Source: Rhabdophis nuchalis (lineage: Eukaryota; Chordata; Lepidosauria; Squamata; Natricidae). From it: a DNA stretch of 64,000 nt. Shown piece by piece: positions 1-13,000 of the stretch. The translations under genes were made by a program, and so were the position numbers. Within the stretch, counting starts at the first letter, position 1; the number at the start of each line of letters is the position of its first letter. The DNA lies in NCBI GenBank assembly GCA_039707465.1, contig CM077652.1, positions 37,957,118 through 38,021,117 of the forward strand, in the 5' to 3' direction. The notes below the pieces were generated by a model. The model was given only the letters and a program-made list of their open reading frames with translations, was not told where the DNA came from and ran no database searches.

Positions 1-60
1 TTAATGAGATCCTCTTTGAGAGAGATGGGCAGTTCGGAAGTATGAAAAATAAATAAATAA
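1..60 (+). mobile_element. CR1 LINE 3' tail
   Basis: Ends with a degenerate GAGATGGGCAGTT block followed by (AAATA)n, the usual 3' end of a CR1 family that recurs at 19.2 kb and 21.2 kb. Truncated by the window edge. The following 61-270 shows nothing recognisable. Confidence 0.5.
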
Positions 61-270
61 AAACACGTGTGGAAGGTGAAGGAAGTGTGTCTACCAGTCA
101 GGGCAACATCAGAGCCTGGCATCCCCCCTCTGGGCTACGATACGCTTCTTCCTGCGGAGCTCTAAGCCCAGCGAGGCCCCGTTTGAGGGGGGGGGGTGTC
201 TGAGTGTGCAGAGACATTGACAGCACCTGCTCTGGCACCTAAAGCAGAAAAGACTCGTTCCTGTTTAGGA

Positions 271-392
271 CACCGTTTCTCAACCTTGGCAACTTGAAGG
301 TGTGTGGACTTCAGCTCTCACGTCTTGTCCAAGGATTCATTCTGGAAGTTGAAGTGCCCACACCTTCAAACGGCCAAGCTTGAGAAACATGG
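271..392. mobile_element. hAT-like palindromic MITE
   Basis: Arms start with TTTCTCAACCTTGGCAACTT and close with the reverse complement form (GCTTGAGAAAC). It is flanked by an imperfect 8-bp duplication (gtttagga 263-270, atttagga 393-400). Same family as 19.66, 20.47, 21.96 and 40.18 kb, all carrying the GTGGACTTCAACTCCCAGAA core. Confidence 0.6.
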
Positions 393-400
393 ATTTAGGA

Positions 401-1300
401 GAGAAATACAGTCCAAAGTGCTTCTTGATCTGTCTTGATGGTGAGAGTAGGAAGGGGAAAGCAATGTTTTGATTCTTGCCTACAGTTTACAGGTTCCACT
501 GTCATTCCTGGTTTAACAACTGCATAATGGGTAGAATTCCTTTGCAGTTCCCTAAAAGGCTGTGGAAGTAGCAGGGAGTGGCATTCTTTGGGAAAGTTAA
601 TCTTCTTGTGTAATACACTTGGCCTCTGCCAGGGTTTGCTCCAAATTCACCCAGATATCTGGAGAATAATAAACAGACATTTGTGGGATGTATAAACATT
701 CACTACCAGAGGCAAACCATGGAATCACCTGACCAAATGCAGGGTTTGTTTTTCCCTGGTGCAAAGTAGTCAATTATTGGACAGTGCAGAAAATTGCAAC
801 CAGTTTGTTCTGTGCACTACGAAGGTGGAGGGGGTGGGGCAGCTTAGCTTTTCTACGCCTTTGGAAAACAAAGGCACCTGATCATTAGAGCAAGCAGCAG
901 GCAACAAGCCACAGAGGATGCACAGCCCTGGCCGAGGCTGCCCCTCCCAGAAGGTGGGCTCCTGACTAAAGCAGAAGAGCCCTTGGCCTTTGTCCCTCGC
1001 TGGTGGGGCTGGAAAGGAAGTATGCAAAACTCAAACTATCTGCAGCAGGAAAGGGGAAGTTAACCTGTGTCAACTTGCCAGCCTGGTTCAGGTTCTTTGA
1101 TAAGGCTGCCACGTAACCTTCCAAGGATTTTAGGGCATGGATGTGAGGCCCTAAAGGAAAACATCTGGAGAGCAAGAGAAAGGGTTTTTCCACAAAATGG
1201 ATTTTCCCTGGGTAAGACCTCCTACACCTGTCCTGCAGCCTTGAACTGGAATTGGGCAATGGAGCAAAAAAAGATGGAAGAAGCACTTACGAGCATTAAT
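401..1300. other. Non-genic, nothing recognised
   Basis: Moderately GC-balanced sequence upstream of IL4R. Open frames here are short and lack splice or start context. No repeat family recognised. Confidence 0.4.
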
Positions 1301-3240
1301 TTTTTTACTATTTTTATTTTTTATTCAAAACATTAAAGTACAAATCCAAAAAATGATAAAAAATGAAAATACAAAATAAAGCAAACCAAGAGAAGACAAA
1401 AATATGTCTATAAAAAGAAAAACAAGCATACACACAAATTGTCCCCCCAATCGAATACTGATATATTTCAAGAATAATAGTTCCCCCAACCCCACGAAAC
1501 AGTTGCGTAGTTAATGAACTTCTACAAGTTTACCTAATCCATTTGACCTAACCACAATATATATTGAAGGAAAACATAGATAACAGGTAAATCCTACAGT
1601 TAAACTTCAAAGCCCTCTGTTAAGAACCTCTTGCATTTTGCTCCTAGAAAGCCCACAAAGTCTTCTAATCTGCCATAATCTACCACTACAGTCTCATCCG
1701 TCCAGGATCAAATATCCTCCACTGATTCTTAATAATAAGGCTTTTCCCTAAAAATTTAGTTGGTTTTTTTTTTTAACACTTGGATCTCAGTTCCCAAAAT
1801 CTTATGTCTTTCTTGTAGGTATTGCCACAGCATTTGTTGTTTAAAAAAATCTTCTACAGGTGGAAAGTCTCTTAGCATTTGTTCTCCAGTTAGATATAAC
1901 AAGTCCGTTTCCCAATCCCCATCCACCTTCTTAGAAACCTCCAGTTCATCGCTGGTCATTCTGTCCACGTTGAGTCATTAGAATCCCTGCCCCTTTCAGT
2001 CTTCCAGCAACAAATCAGATTCCAACCATCTGATTGTAAGTCTGGTTAAACGGCTGTTCCTTGCATCTGAATATCATTTTTGGGTTGATTTAAAACCATT
2101 GTTATTTTATCAAACGTTTAATCTAAAATTGCAGTTTGAGCGTGTATGTTGAAAAGTATTTCCTCAAGGGCTTTCCAGATGCATTCTTTGCATTTTTGAT
2201 ATACTCCCAAGCCCTTCCTTTAGAGCCAAGCATAAACAAGCATAAACAATTCCTCTCAAGGAACAGGGGAAGCACCATAACAAAATAACCTTGGGGAGCA
2301 TTGAGATAATCGTTCCCACCATAAGAATAAATAGGAAAAACAGGGAAATTCCCACCAACAATTTAAAAAATAAGACCAGAGCTTTTAAAAATTAATAAAA
2401 TGCTAAATCCCTATAATGAAAATACAAAGGTAAATCAAATCAGATTGCCTTCACTACCCAGGGAATCGCCATCAACTTCCATAAGGAAAAAGTAAAAGCA
2501 GTAAAAGAAAACACAAAACATTCATTTAAATATGCAGCAAGGGGTAATAATAAAACAGCATTCAACCAGTCGATTAACAGTTCAAAGGAAAAAGGAAATG
2601 TCAAAATGTGCAGTTAAAATCGAGGCAGTTTTCAAACAAACAAACAAACAGCTGACAGGAAAAGATGGAGAACGAACTTCTGGCAACTCCTACTGAAAAT
2701 TGCCATCTTCCAGGTTCCTCTTCCCACGTAGATCCACAGTTGTCCAAGGGTCATTTTGGGTCATTCCTAATTGCTTCCGTTCAAAGCCAAGAGCCAACTT
2801 TGGTGGTGAAATTAGCTGTTTGTCAGGCGGAGAGAACAATCGCTCAGATGGCATCTTCATCTTCAGAGGATCCTGTCTCTGCCTTCCCATCCTGGTTCTT
2901 TCCTGACCCGTGTGGCCAATCGCCTCTCACTCAGCCTTTTCCTTTCCACGCCCTGACCCAGGTCTTAAAGCAGCTCTTGAAATAGGCTCAGCCAGCCCCT
3001 TTTTCTCACAATCGGGCCAAAACTGGACAGAGAATACAGGCAAATCTTGTCCTTCCATCCTGCTAGACTCCAAGTTAATACACAGAGAGTAACACAATGA
3101 ATTATTCCCGTAGGAGAGCGGGAAAGGAAGCTGTCCAGGGTGGATTGTAATAGACCCTCTTTGATCATTCGTCAGCAGTGTCTGGTCAAGGAAATCGGGA
3201 ATATTCAGCTGCACTCATTGATGAATGACTTGCACCTTCC
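1300..3240 (-). mobile_element. L1-like (possibly ORF1-only) LINE remnant
   Basis: Read on the minus strand: a GC-richer head near 3.2-2.7 kb, an A-rich coding-like part ending in a Lys-rich frame that stops at 1756, then an AT-rich tail with AATAAAAAATAAAAA near 1320. There is no reverse-transcriptase-like frame. The plan resembles an L1 ORF1 unit without ORF2, but this rests on composition and layout rather than a clear domain match. Confidence 0.3.
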
Positions 3241-3297
3241 GTGAAGCCACTAAGGAAAGGGGAGGGGACGGGACAGCTGACCAAGAATATTCAGCTC

Positions 3298-3487
3298 ATC
3301 AATATGCTTTCGCTGCAATATTTTCTTTAATTTTAATTTGGTTTTAGCACAGGGTTTATCGAATAAGTTTTTTAAATTTTTTATGTATTTTGTATGTTTT
3401 TTAGTATTCCTGAGCGCCGCCCTGGGTCCGCTTGGAGAAGGGCGGGGTATAAATTTAATAAAATAAATAAATAAAAATAAATAAATA
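3298..3487 (+). mobile_element. CR1 LINE 3' end
   Basis: Contains GCGCCGCCCTGGGTCC, GGAGAAGGGCGGGGTATAAA and an (AATAA)n tail, the hallmark 3' terminus of squamate CR1 copies. The same terminus occurs at 29.0 kb. Confidence 0.8.
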
Positions 3488-4036
3488 GTATTGATGTGAC
3501 TCTGACCTGACCCTCCAGAGGCTGAGGAGGAGCCTCAGAGTTTGGCAGCATAAGGATGTTTGCTGAATAGGAATGTTGCTGGTGGGGGTGGGGGGTTCAG
3601 GGCTGGGAGTGACCCTCTGAGTGGGTCATTACAGCCTGTGCTCCCTTTGGTGGAACTCTGAAGAGAGAAGCAAAACGTTAGAGTGGTTTTTACATCAGTG
3701 GAGAGGCAGCCTTTAGACCCAAAGTGGGGGGGGGGGCTGCAACTGAGCCCCTCTTTGCCTGTTGCTGTTGCCAGCTCCTCTTCCTCCTGGTTTTTCTGTT
3801 GAGGTCCTCAGTTTTATCTCAGAAGTGGGACGATTGTTTTTTGTTGATGTTGCAGCTTTTTTCAGCAGCTATTGCCACTAAATTGATCAGATTGCTACTT
3901 TCAATATGGGGATTAGTTATTCAGTTTCTTTAGTCACAAACTCAACCAAGTGGGCAGCCTGCCGTGTCACAGCCTATGTGGAGTAGCAGACGTAGAACAA
4001 GATGAGTCCATTTACAATCTTTGTACTCCCTTCGTA
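3488..4036. other. Upstream region of IL4R
   Basis: Unique-looking sequence before the proposed IL4R start. It would hold the 5' UTR and core promoter if exon 1 at 4037 is right. No TATA box or CpG island seen. Confidence 0.35.
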
Positions 4037-7000
4037 ATGCTCAGGTGGTTCCTCAGGGGGAGTTCTGCTGCTCCCCTCCTTGGCCTGGTTTTGTGTAGAG
4101 TGAAGCCATGGAAAGCTGCTGCTGCTGCTGCTTCCTCTTCCTCCTCTTCTCCTTCTTCTTCCTCCTCCTCCTCTTCTTCCTCCTCCTCCTCCTTTTCTCC
4201 TTCTTCTTCCTCCTCCTCCTCCTCCTCTTCTCCTTCTCTTCTTCCTCTCCCTCCTCCTCCTCCCCTTCTTCCTCCTCCTCCCCTTCTTCCTCCTCCTCCT
4301 CCTCCTCTTCTCCTTCTCTTCTTCCTCTCCCTCCTCCTCCTCTTCTCCTTCTCTTCTTCCTCTCCCTCCTCCTCCTCCCCTTCTTCCTCCTCCTCCTCTT
4401 CTCCTTCTCTTCTTCCTCTCCCTCCTCCTCCTCCCCTTCTTCCTCCTCCTCCCCTTCTTCCTCCTCCTCCTCCTTTTCTCCTCCTTCTTCCTCCTCCTCC
4501 TCCTCTTCTCCTTCTCTTCTTCCTCTCCCTCCTCCTCCTCCCCTTCTTCCTCCTCCTCCTCTTCTCCTTCTTCCCCTTCTTCCTCTTCCTCCTCCTCCTC
4601 TTCTCCTTCTCTTCTTCCTCTCCCTCCTCCTCCTCCCCTTCTTCCTCCTCCTCCCCTTCTTCCTCCTCCTCCTCCTTTTCTCCTCCTTCTTCCTCCTCCT
4701 CCTCCTCCTCTTCTCCTTCTCTTCTTCCTCTCCCTCCTCCTCCTCCCCTTCTTCCTCCTCCTCCTCTTCTCCTTCTTCCCCTTCTTCCTCTTCCTCCTCC
4801 TCCTCTTCTCCTTCTCTTCTTCCTCTCCCTCCTCCTCCTCCCCTTCTTCCTCCTCCTCCCCTTCTTCCTCCTCCTCCTCCTTTTCTCCTCCTTCTTCCTC
4901 CTCCTCCTCCTCCTCTTCTCCTTCTCTTCTTCCTCTCCCTCCTCCTCCTCCCCTTCTTCCTCCTCCTCCTCTTCTCCTTCTTCCCCTTCTTCCTCTTCCT
5001 CCTCCTCCTCTTCTCCTTCTCTTCTTCCTCTCCCTCCTCCTCCTCCCCTTCTTCCTCCTCCTCCCCTTCTTCCTCCTCCTCCTCCTTTTCTCCTCCTTCT
5101 TCCTCCTCCTCCTCCTCCTCCTCCCCCTTCTACTTCTTCTGGAATATTATGATTGTTTTCAGTGGGTAATACACTCCTAGATTTAACAACAATATTCTTA
5201 GAAAATGTGTCCCCACAGTTGCCTTTCCACCTGGAGATTCTCAGCCTATCCAGGAAATGAAAGGCCGTTGATTTCCAGACATTATATTACGTCTACTACT
5301 ATAGGCTGTAGGGAGCTTTCTTCGTAGTTACTAGGCAGGGTTTTCTAGCTAAGTTCACCATCAATCCATTAAAACCTTCTTTGGGAAGTCACGTGGGGAT
5401 GCCCAGGAAGCCTCTGTGGGGGTTTTGGAGACAGACAGGGCCATTTCTCTGCATTAATTACTTTACTTTATTGTCATTGTACAATAATGAACACATATGA
5501 TGAAATTCACATAACGCCCAGAGACCAGGCCCAACACCCATAACAATCCCCAAAACACACCCCCACCCACCAAAAAATCCCAGCCCCTAAACCACCCAAG
5601 CATCCCCACAACAGACCAAGTAGTACTGTCCAATAGCTCACTGATGGTGACCCTGTAGTTCATTGCTGAGTGCAATTCTAGCTCTGGGATAAAAGCCATT
5701 CAGAAGACGCGGGGTCCGAGTTTGAATTGTTCTGTATCTTCTGCCAGAAAGCGACAGTCTAAAAAGGTTGTAAGCCGGATGGGAAGAGTCTCTGAGAATG
5801 TTATGCAACTTCCTCAAACAGCGAGATGCGACGATGTCACCCAGGGCTGGCAGCTGGAGTCCACTGACATTCTGGGCAGCTTTAATGATTCTCTGTAGAG
5901 CTTTTTTGTCGGCTGCAGAGCTGCTCCCGTACTATGCAAGAATGCCGTATGTCAGGACACTCTCAATAGTACTGTGATAGTAGGACTGAAGTAGATGCTG
6001 AGATAGATTTATCTATTTATACTTATATTTATATTTTAATTACTGCTACAGTTATTTTCTCATAACGATAACATATTGTCCCCTGTGGGAGTGTGGGTGC
6101 CAGCCACCCCTTTGGCTTGGGCTATTTGAAAAGCAGGAGGAGGGGGTCATTTCTGCTGAGATGGAGCCCCCCCTCTTCCATGACATAGAAAGGGGTGCAG
6201 CAGCTGCCTTTTGCCCACCGTGCGTGGCATGAGCAGGCCCACCCACATTCCGTCTGCATTCAAAATCAGGGCCAGCCCTTGTGGGAGAAAGCCCTGCTCC
6301 GTCCCTGTGCAGTGAGGGAGAAAGAGGGCAGTAGCATCCATCGCAGCTCCATGTTTATAACATGTGCTATTTATAACCAGGCTGCTGCTTTGCTTATATC
6401 CAGCCAAGGAAAGATACCACAGGCCTAGGGAGGGCCCTGCTCCTTCGGCCGAGGAAGCCCAACTGTAGAGCGATGTGATCCAGTCCAAGAAATGTTCCCT
6501 AGGAGTCTTTTGCTTCTGCTCCAAGAGACCTGAGAGGTCCAGAGTGTTGGGGAAGCACCTTGAGCTGTGCCAGACTGCTTGTCTGACTGTAGGAGCTTCG
6601 CCAAGTAACTATTCTTTTGTACTTTCCTAGTTGCGTCTTCAGAGAACGTCCAGCCAATATGCCACACTGATTTTGCCACTGAATTGGTTTGTTTTTGGGA
6701 GGTGGATGCTGTCACCAACTGTACCACGGAGTTTAAAGTACTCTACCAGAATAGCTTAGAATGGTAAGTATTAGCAAAGCTGTGTGTTGCGTTGAGAGGC
6801 ACAACAGCCCTCCGTTCAAGGGTAGGAGCTGTGGGATCAGATATAAAGCAGGGACTGGGGAACCAGGTGGTGGATCAACTCCTTGGAGTAGCTATGCAAC
6901 TTCCTCCATCTGTGCTCACTCTGTCCCAGGAAGTGGGATGGTGACAGAATCACCATCCAGAATTCTATCTTGGCATGATGCTTACATGTCCTCAAGAGAG

Positions 7001-10000
7001 GGTCAAGTCCTTTGGACAACGTAGCTAGATCATCTGCCCCCCAACCTGTTTCTTCAGGTTTCCCAGTGGTGCACACATGGTGGCTGTAATTGTGTCCATC
7101 CAATTTGCTTAATGTTATAATATTGCTTCTTGTTTCTTCTGGCAGAATTTTAGTTCCTTCATGAGATGTTTAGTTCTCCCATTTGGCAGAGACAAATTAG
7201 CTTTTTGGTAGGGTTGTAAGGTACCGTGCTAGCCCTGAGACAGTCTTCTCCCCGTTGGCATCTTCACGTTGGCCCAGTGGGGCCCTCCCAGAGAAGGGAA
7301 GGAGTCCTGGGAAGTCTTTCCCAGATCTTTTATAGGGGAAGCTGTTGTAGTTTGCTTGAGTTATGCAGCACCTGCCTTGTTCAGCAGGCGTGAATGTTGG
7401 GCTCTGGTCCCAAAAACCAGTAGAGTGGACAGAGTCCTTGAATAAATTAGAGCAACTCAGCTTGTTGAATCTAGTAAGGAGGGACTGGGGGGTCCCTTCA
7501 AACTCTGTTATGTGGCCACTGTTTCCTTCTTGAGAAGAAATCTTCCCAGGGCATCATGGAGAATGCAGACCTTGAGAGGTTGCTGACCACTGTCCCCCTC
7601 CCCTTTGGGAAAGGGGAGTCTCTCAGGCTGGGCTTCCCTCCCCACCTGTGGGGGAAATCATCCTGAGACCGGAGGCCCATGAGGCTCACTTCGCTCCTTC
7701 AGCGGGGCAGATCCCTTATGGTTGCCTGATCCTTGTCATGGACTGGATGAGGGCCCAACATCTCCTGCCATCAGCAACACCTGCAACCCCAGGCCGGCCA
7801 GGCGCAAATCCTTGGCTTCCAAACGTGAAGAGGGAGGAATGTGTCTCTCTTGGGGGCCTCCCTCCGTGCCTCGCCCTCTGGCCCCCAAGGCCGGGACCTT
7901 CGTGGATGGAGGCGTCTCTGCCACCAGGCAGGGTATTTGGCACTTTGCAGACCATTCTCTGGCTGTGCGGAAACGAAGGAAGGCTTACGTGCTCTTCTCT
8001 CTTGCCGTTTGTCCAGGAAGCCACAGGAGTGTCCTCTGAAGAAGGAGCAGGGGGGCCCAGGCGCTGCCTCCTGTGTTTGCGTCATTCCAGGGAACAAATT
8101 CAAAAAAGTCGTTTATAACATATCGGTGGCCAGGACAGAGAACGATGCCGAGGTCTGGAACCAGACCTTGGATATGGAATTAATTGGTGAGATACCCTTT
8201 TCATGCAAACCTCTCTCCACTCTGGGACCATCCTAAGCCACAGCAACATGGGTCTCAGGTGGCCACAGGGGCATCTGTTGGCATGAGGGTCCTGCTGGGC
8301 AGGAAGAAGGAGATGGGGAGAATTCATTTGGAAGAGTCGGAGCATTAGCAGAGAAAGCCCTGGGCTCTGCTTCTAGAGTGGCCCTTAGGTCTGTTTCCCA
8401 AAGAATTCCTGGGTGATATCCTAACGGTTGGTAGCTCAAGCCTCCGTCCTCTTCTGCTTCTGCCTTCAGCTGAACGGAGGGGAGGGGGTGTAGAGGGGGG
8501 AGGGGAAATAGAACCTGGGACTGAGTCTAAATGGCCGAGAGGGCAGGAGCCACCGTGGGGCTTCCTCCAACACTAGGACAAAAGTGGAAGAAAGAGAGGG
8601 GATACAGAGGGGCCTTGACTGGTCCTCCTTGCCCCACCCGGTGCCCGGCCTGCAGGGGTCTCCTTCCCCAGCTGCCCCTGCCCGTCTCAGTGTCCTCTCC
8701 TTCTTCACCCTCACAGTGAAGCCCAGGCCCCTCATCAGCCTGAGTGTCGAGAAGAAGAAGGAGGATCGCACTTTCATCCTTACCTGGAAGAGGGATTACA
8801 GTGACACCAACGCACTCAAAAGCCCTGCAGCAAAGTACATGGTTGCCTTTTGGCCCAAGAACCAGACAGAAGAGGTAAGGGACCCCCGCCCTCAAAGACG
8901 TATCCCTTTGAGTTGCTCCCTCAGCCTCCTAAGAGGATAGCCGGACTTTGCCTAAATCGAACGCTGAGCTAGGAGGAGCTTACAGGTGATCCATTCCTCT
9001 CCGGCGGCACCTGAAAGGGAAAGTCCCCCTGCTTCTAAATTAGGTCAGAGGCAGCTTGTCCTTTAGAAAGGAAGCTCAGGCATTCCAGGGTTCAACTTTT
9101 TCTCTTCTCAGAGTCTTCTTCAAAGGCCCACATGGGCCCCTGCTAAGGATTGCCCTGCTATTCAGTAGCATATTATGGACATGTGCAGAAACGTAGGCAG
9201 GGCTGGGAAATTTTTCAGAACATTTTTAAAAGCTAAGAAAATGTTAAAAATCCATCAATGCTATAGATGTACAAAATATTTATTATTATTTTATTTATTT
9301 ATAAAATTTATATAACCGCACCCTCTCCCCGAAGGGACCCGGGGCGGTGCACAGGAAATTTAAAACAAACAAATACAAAATATAAATAATTAAAATCGAA
9401 TTAAATAGTTTATCCCTGTGCTAAAATTTAAATAGTTAAGACATAATCCCTTACAAACCCAATTAAAACAATTTATAATACAGACTGCAGGCTAGGTAAA
9501 TAACTTAGGCCAAACCGGCCTGATGGAACAGGAGTGTCTTTAATTTCTGGCGGAAGGTGCGGAGGTCCGTGGTTGTTCTGAGGCCGGGGCGTAGGTCGTT
9601 CCAGAGGGTTGGGCCCACCACAGAGAAGGCCCTTCCCCTGGGAGTCGCCCGCTGGCATTGCCTAGTGGATGGCACCCGGAGAAGTCCCTCTCTGTGGGAG
9701 CGAATCGGCCGCAGGGATGTATGAGGTAGGATGCGGTCTCGCAGGTAGCTTGGTCCCGTGCCATGGAGCGCTTTAAAGATGGTGATCAACACCTTGAAGC
9801 GCACCCGAAAGACCACAGGTAACCAGTGCAGCTCGCGCAGGAGCGGTGTTACATGGGAATATCTAGACGTTCCCAAGATCGCCCGCGCGGCTGCATTCTG
9901 GACCAGCTGCAGCCTTCGGGTGCACGCCAAGGGGAGCCCTATGTAGAGAGCATTACAGTAGTCCAGCCGGGATATCACAAGCGCGTGAGTGACTGTGCGG

Positions 10001-13000
10001 AGGGCGTCCCGGTCCAATAAGGGACGCAACTGCCGCACCAGGCGTACCTGGTGGAAAGCCCCCCTGGCCACGGCTGTCACGTGATCTTGCATAGACAGCC
10101 AGGTATCCAGGAGGACACCTAGGTTGCGTGCCCGATCCATGGGGGCCAGATGTTCGCCCCCAATGGCCAGTGATGGAATCAACTAGTTGAACCGGGGCGC
10201 CGGAAACCACAGCCACTCGGTCTTGGACGGGTTGAGTTTGAGTCTGTTGCTTCCCATCCAGATCCGTACGGCTTCCAGACATTGGGACATCACTTCAACG
10301 GCATCGTTGGGGTGGTTTGGGGTAGAAAAATACAGCTGCGTATCATCAGCGTAGATGTGGTACTCTACCCCAAAACCACGGATGATCTCACCCAGCAGCT
10401 TCATGTATGTGTTGAACAGGAGTGGCGAGAGGACCGACCCCTGAGGCACCCCACAAGTGAGGGGTCTTGAGGCCGACCTCTGCCCTCCTGTCAACACAAA
10501 TTGCGATCGGCCGGAAAGGTAGGAGGAGAACCACCGTAAAACAGTGCCCCTCACCCCCAACCCCTCCAGCCGATGCAATAGGATACCATGGTCGATGGTA
10601 TCGAAAGCCGCCGAGAGATCTAACAGGACCAGGATGGAGGAGCAACCCCCATCTCTGGCCCTCCAGAGATCATCCACCAACGCGACCAATGCCGTCTCAG
10701 TGCTGGGGCCGGAAGCCGGACTGGCGCGGGTCCAGATAATCAACTTCCTCCAGGTGACGGGGAAACTGTTGTGCCACCACACTCTCAACAACCTTCGCTA
10801 GAAAATGAAGGTTGGAGACTGGACGGTAGTTTTCCAACAGAGCTGGATCCAGGGAAGGCTTCTTGAGGAGGGGTCTCACCATCGCCTCTTTAAGGGAGGC
10901 CGGCAAGAACCCCTCACTCAGAGAAGCGTTGACTAACTCCTGGAGCCAGCCTCGTGTCACCTCCCAGGATGCCAGTACAAGCCAGGAGGGACACGGGTCC
11001 AATAAACATGTGGTGGCTCTCAGTCGCCCACGTAACCTGTCCATATCTTCGGAAGCAACAGAGTCAAACTCCTCCCAGGATGGTATCTCAAGACCCGCTT
11101 CCGACAATCCCTCTAGGCCACTCTCGGTGGAGACCAGCTCGCTCCGGATCTGAGCGATTTTATCCTGCAGATAAATACCAAATTCCTCTGCTCGACCCTG
11201 CAGAGGGGCTTCCCGCGGCCTCTGTTATAAGGCACATGCATTAAACTCCATTATCTGCCAGATCCTAGAAGCCTGTAGGACCTTCCCTTTTTCCACCCCT
11301 GGCCAAGGCCCTGCACCTTCAGCAGCTTCTTCCCAAAGAGCCTGTCATGTTTGTGGCCCTTTCCTTGGCCTGCTCGGCATTTGGGAGAAGTAGAAAGAAA
11401 GGGCTTCAGGATTCAGGCTACGCCTTATGCGTGAGCCCCCTAAGACAGATCAGCCCAGGGGTCAATTCCAGAGGAAAAGAAAGGCTGCTTTGATCGACAA
11501 TCTTTTGGTCTGATTGGGCTCGATCTCCCCTCCCTTTTTGGATCTCAGTGGATCAGGGAGGATCTGTCTCAGCTTCTTCCAAAGGTTGTCTTGCTTCCCA
11601 AGACCTAACGAGTGCTTCAGCCCTCTTTGCTAAGCTAACAGGTCTCGCCTATTTCCCTCAAAGTTCTCCTCCCTCCCTTGCTGTGGCTGCTCTGTCTGTC
11701 TGTCTGTCTGTGCGCTGACATGTGTCTTCCTCTTCCCAGAAAATCATGGTTCCAGAGGACTCATCCCATCATATCATCTTCGCGGACAAGCTCCGTTCAG
11801 ACGCCATCTACGAAGCGAGTGTGTGCTATTATTTGAAGAACTGGGGGGGACACTGGAGTGAGTGGAGTGCTCCCTGTGAGTGGCTCAATGGTGAGTGTGC
11901 TGAAGGCCACTTTTGCTTTGGGGAAGCAACCTGCCCCTCACTTTCCCAGGGCAGATCAACTGTGGGACATTCTGGTTGAAAGGGGGGGGGGGGGACTTCC
12001 TGGGTGTTTGCTGCCTTGCAACTATTCCGAATGGTGCACCCGTCATCCACCCGTCAGCAGTGGCTTCCCAGGGGAAGGGCTCTGAGGATTTCCAGCTAAG
12101 CATTCTTTAAGTAGATGTTGTAATACTGCAATTAGCTGGGAGCAAGATCAAAGAGGAGATTTTTCTACCGTGTATAATTTAGCAAACAATTTTTCCAAGA
12201 TTAATTAACAACTTTTTCTTGAGGGGGGGGGCGAGGTTAGATTGCTCCCATTCAGGTTGATTCATTTCCCTTTAATTTATTAGATACCTTCAGGGAAAAG
12301 GACTTAATCTATTGGTTTAATTTTATCGTAAAAAATGCAATCTTGTCTACAGTATATAACCAGAAACCAAGGAATTATGGCCTAAGACAAATTAATTAAT
12401 TACTAAACATTTTAGGTATGTTAGGTAGCAATAAGACAGAAACAGCAACATTTTGCTAAAGTAAGCAATACGATACTTTTTAAAAGCCAGTTTATAGTTC
12501 TTTGGCACCAGAATTTGCACTACCTACAACAGTGGCCAGCCAGGTCTGGAAACACACAGGTAAAGGAGGAGTTTTGGTGAACACATAAAGGGGCCCCACC
12601 GGTCCTGCAAAGCTGCCTATAAAGGAAGCCTTTTTCTCCCGCCTGTGGGAGTGCAGGGCTTGGCGAGGCCAGGCCTGAGGATGGAATCCTGAGCTTAAAA
12701 ATCTCACAATATGCGAAGCCTCTTTCCTTTCACCAGAAACACTGTAGGCAGAAATGGCTTTGCACGCAAAAGCAGGAACTAAGGAGTCCTAGATTGCGGC
12801 AATCCCTCATCCTGTCTCAGGCAAGCAATGAAGAAACGTTATGGGCTGAACCCATCGGTCTGATGTGGGGCCATCCGTCTCGCACTCTGATGCCAGACGT
12901 CCGAGCCCTCTGCCCCCTTTAACTCTCCATCCTTGCCTGAGCCTCAGCCCTGCACTTCACGCCATCTTCTTCCTCTTGGTGCAAGAAGCGACCGGGGTTC

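Noticed and set aside
3950..5169. Open frames of 353 and 400 residues rich in Ser, Pro and Leu
   Set aside because: They arise from triplet periodicity of the C/T tract, which contains no stop codon in most frames. No domain or codon signal.
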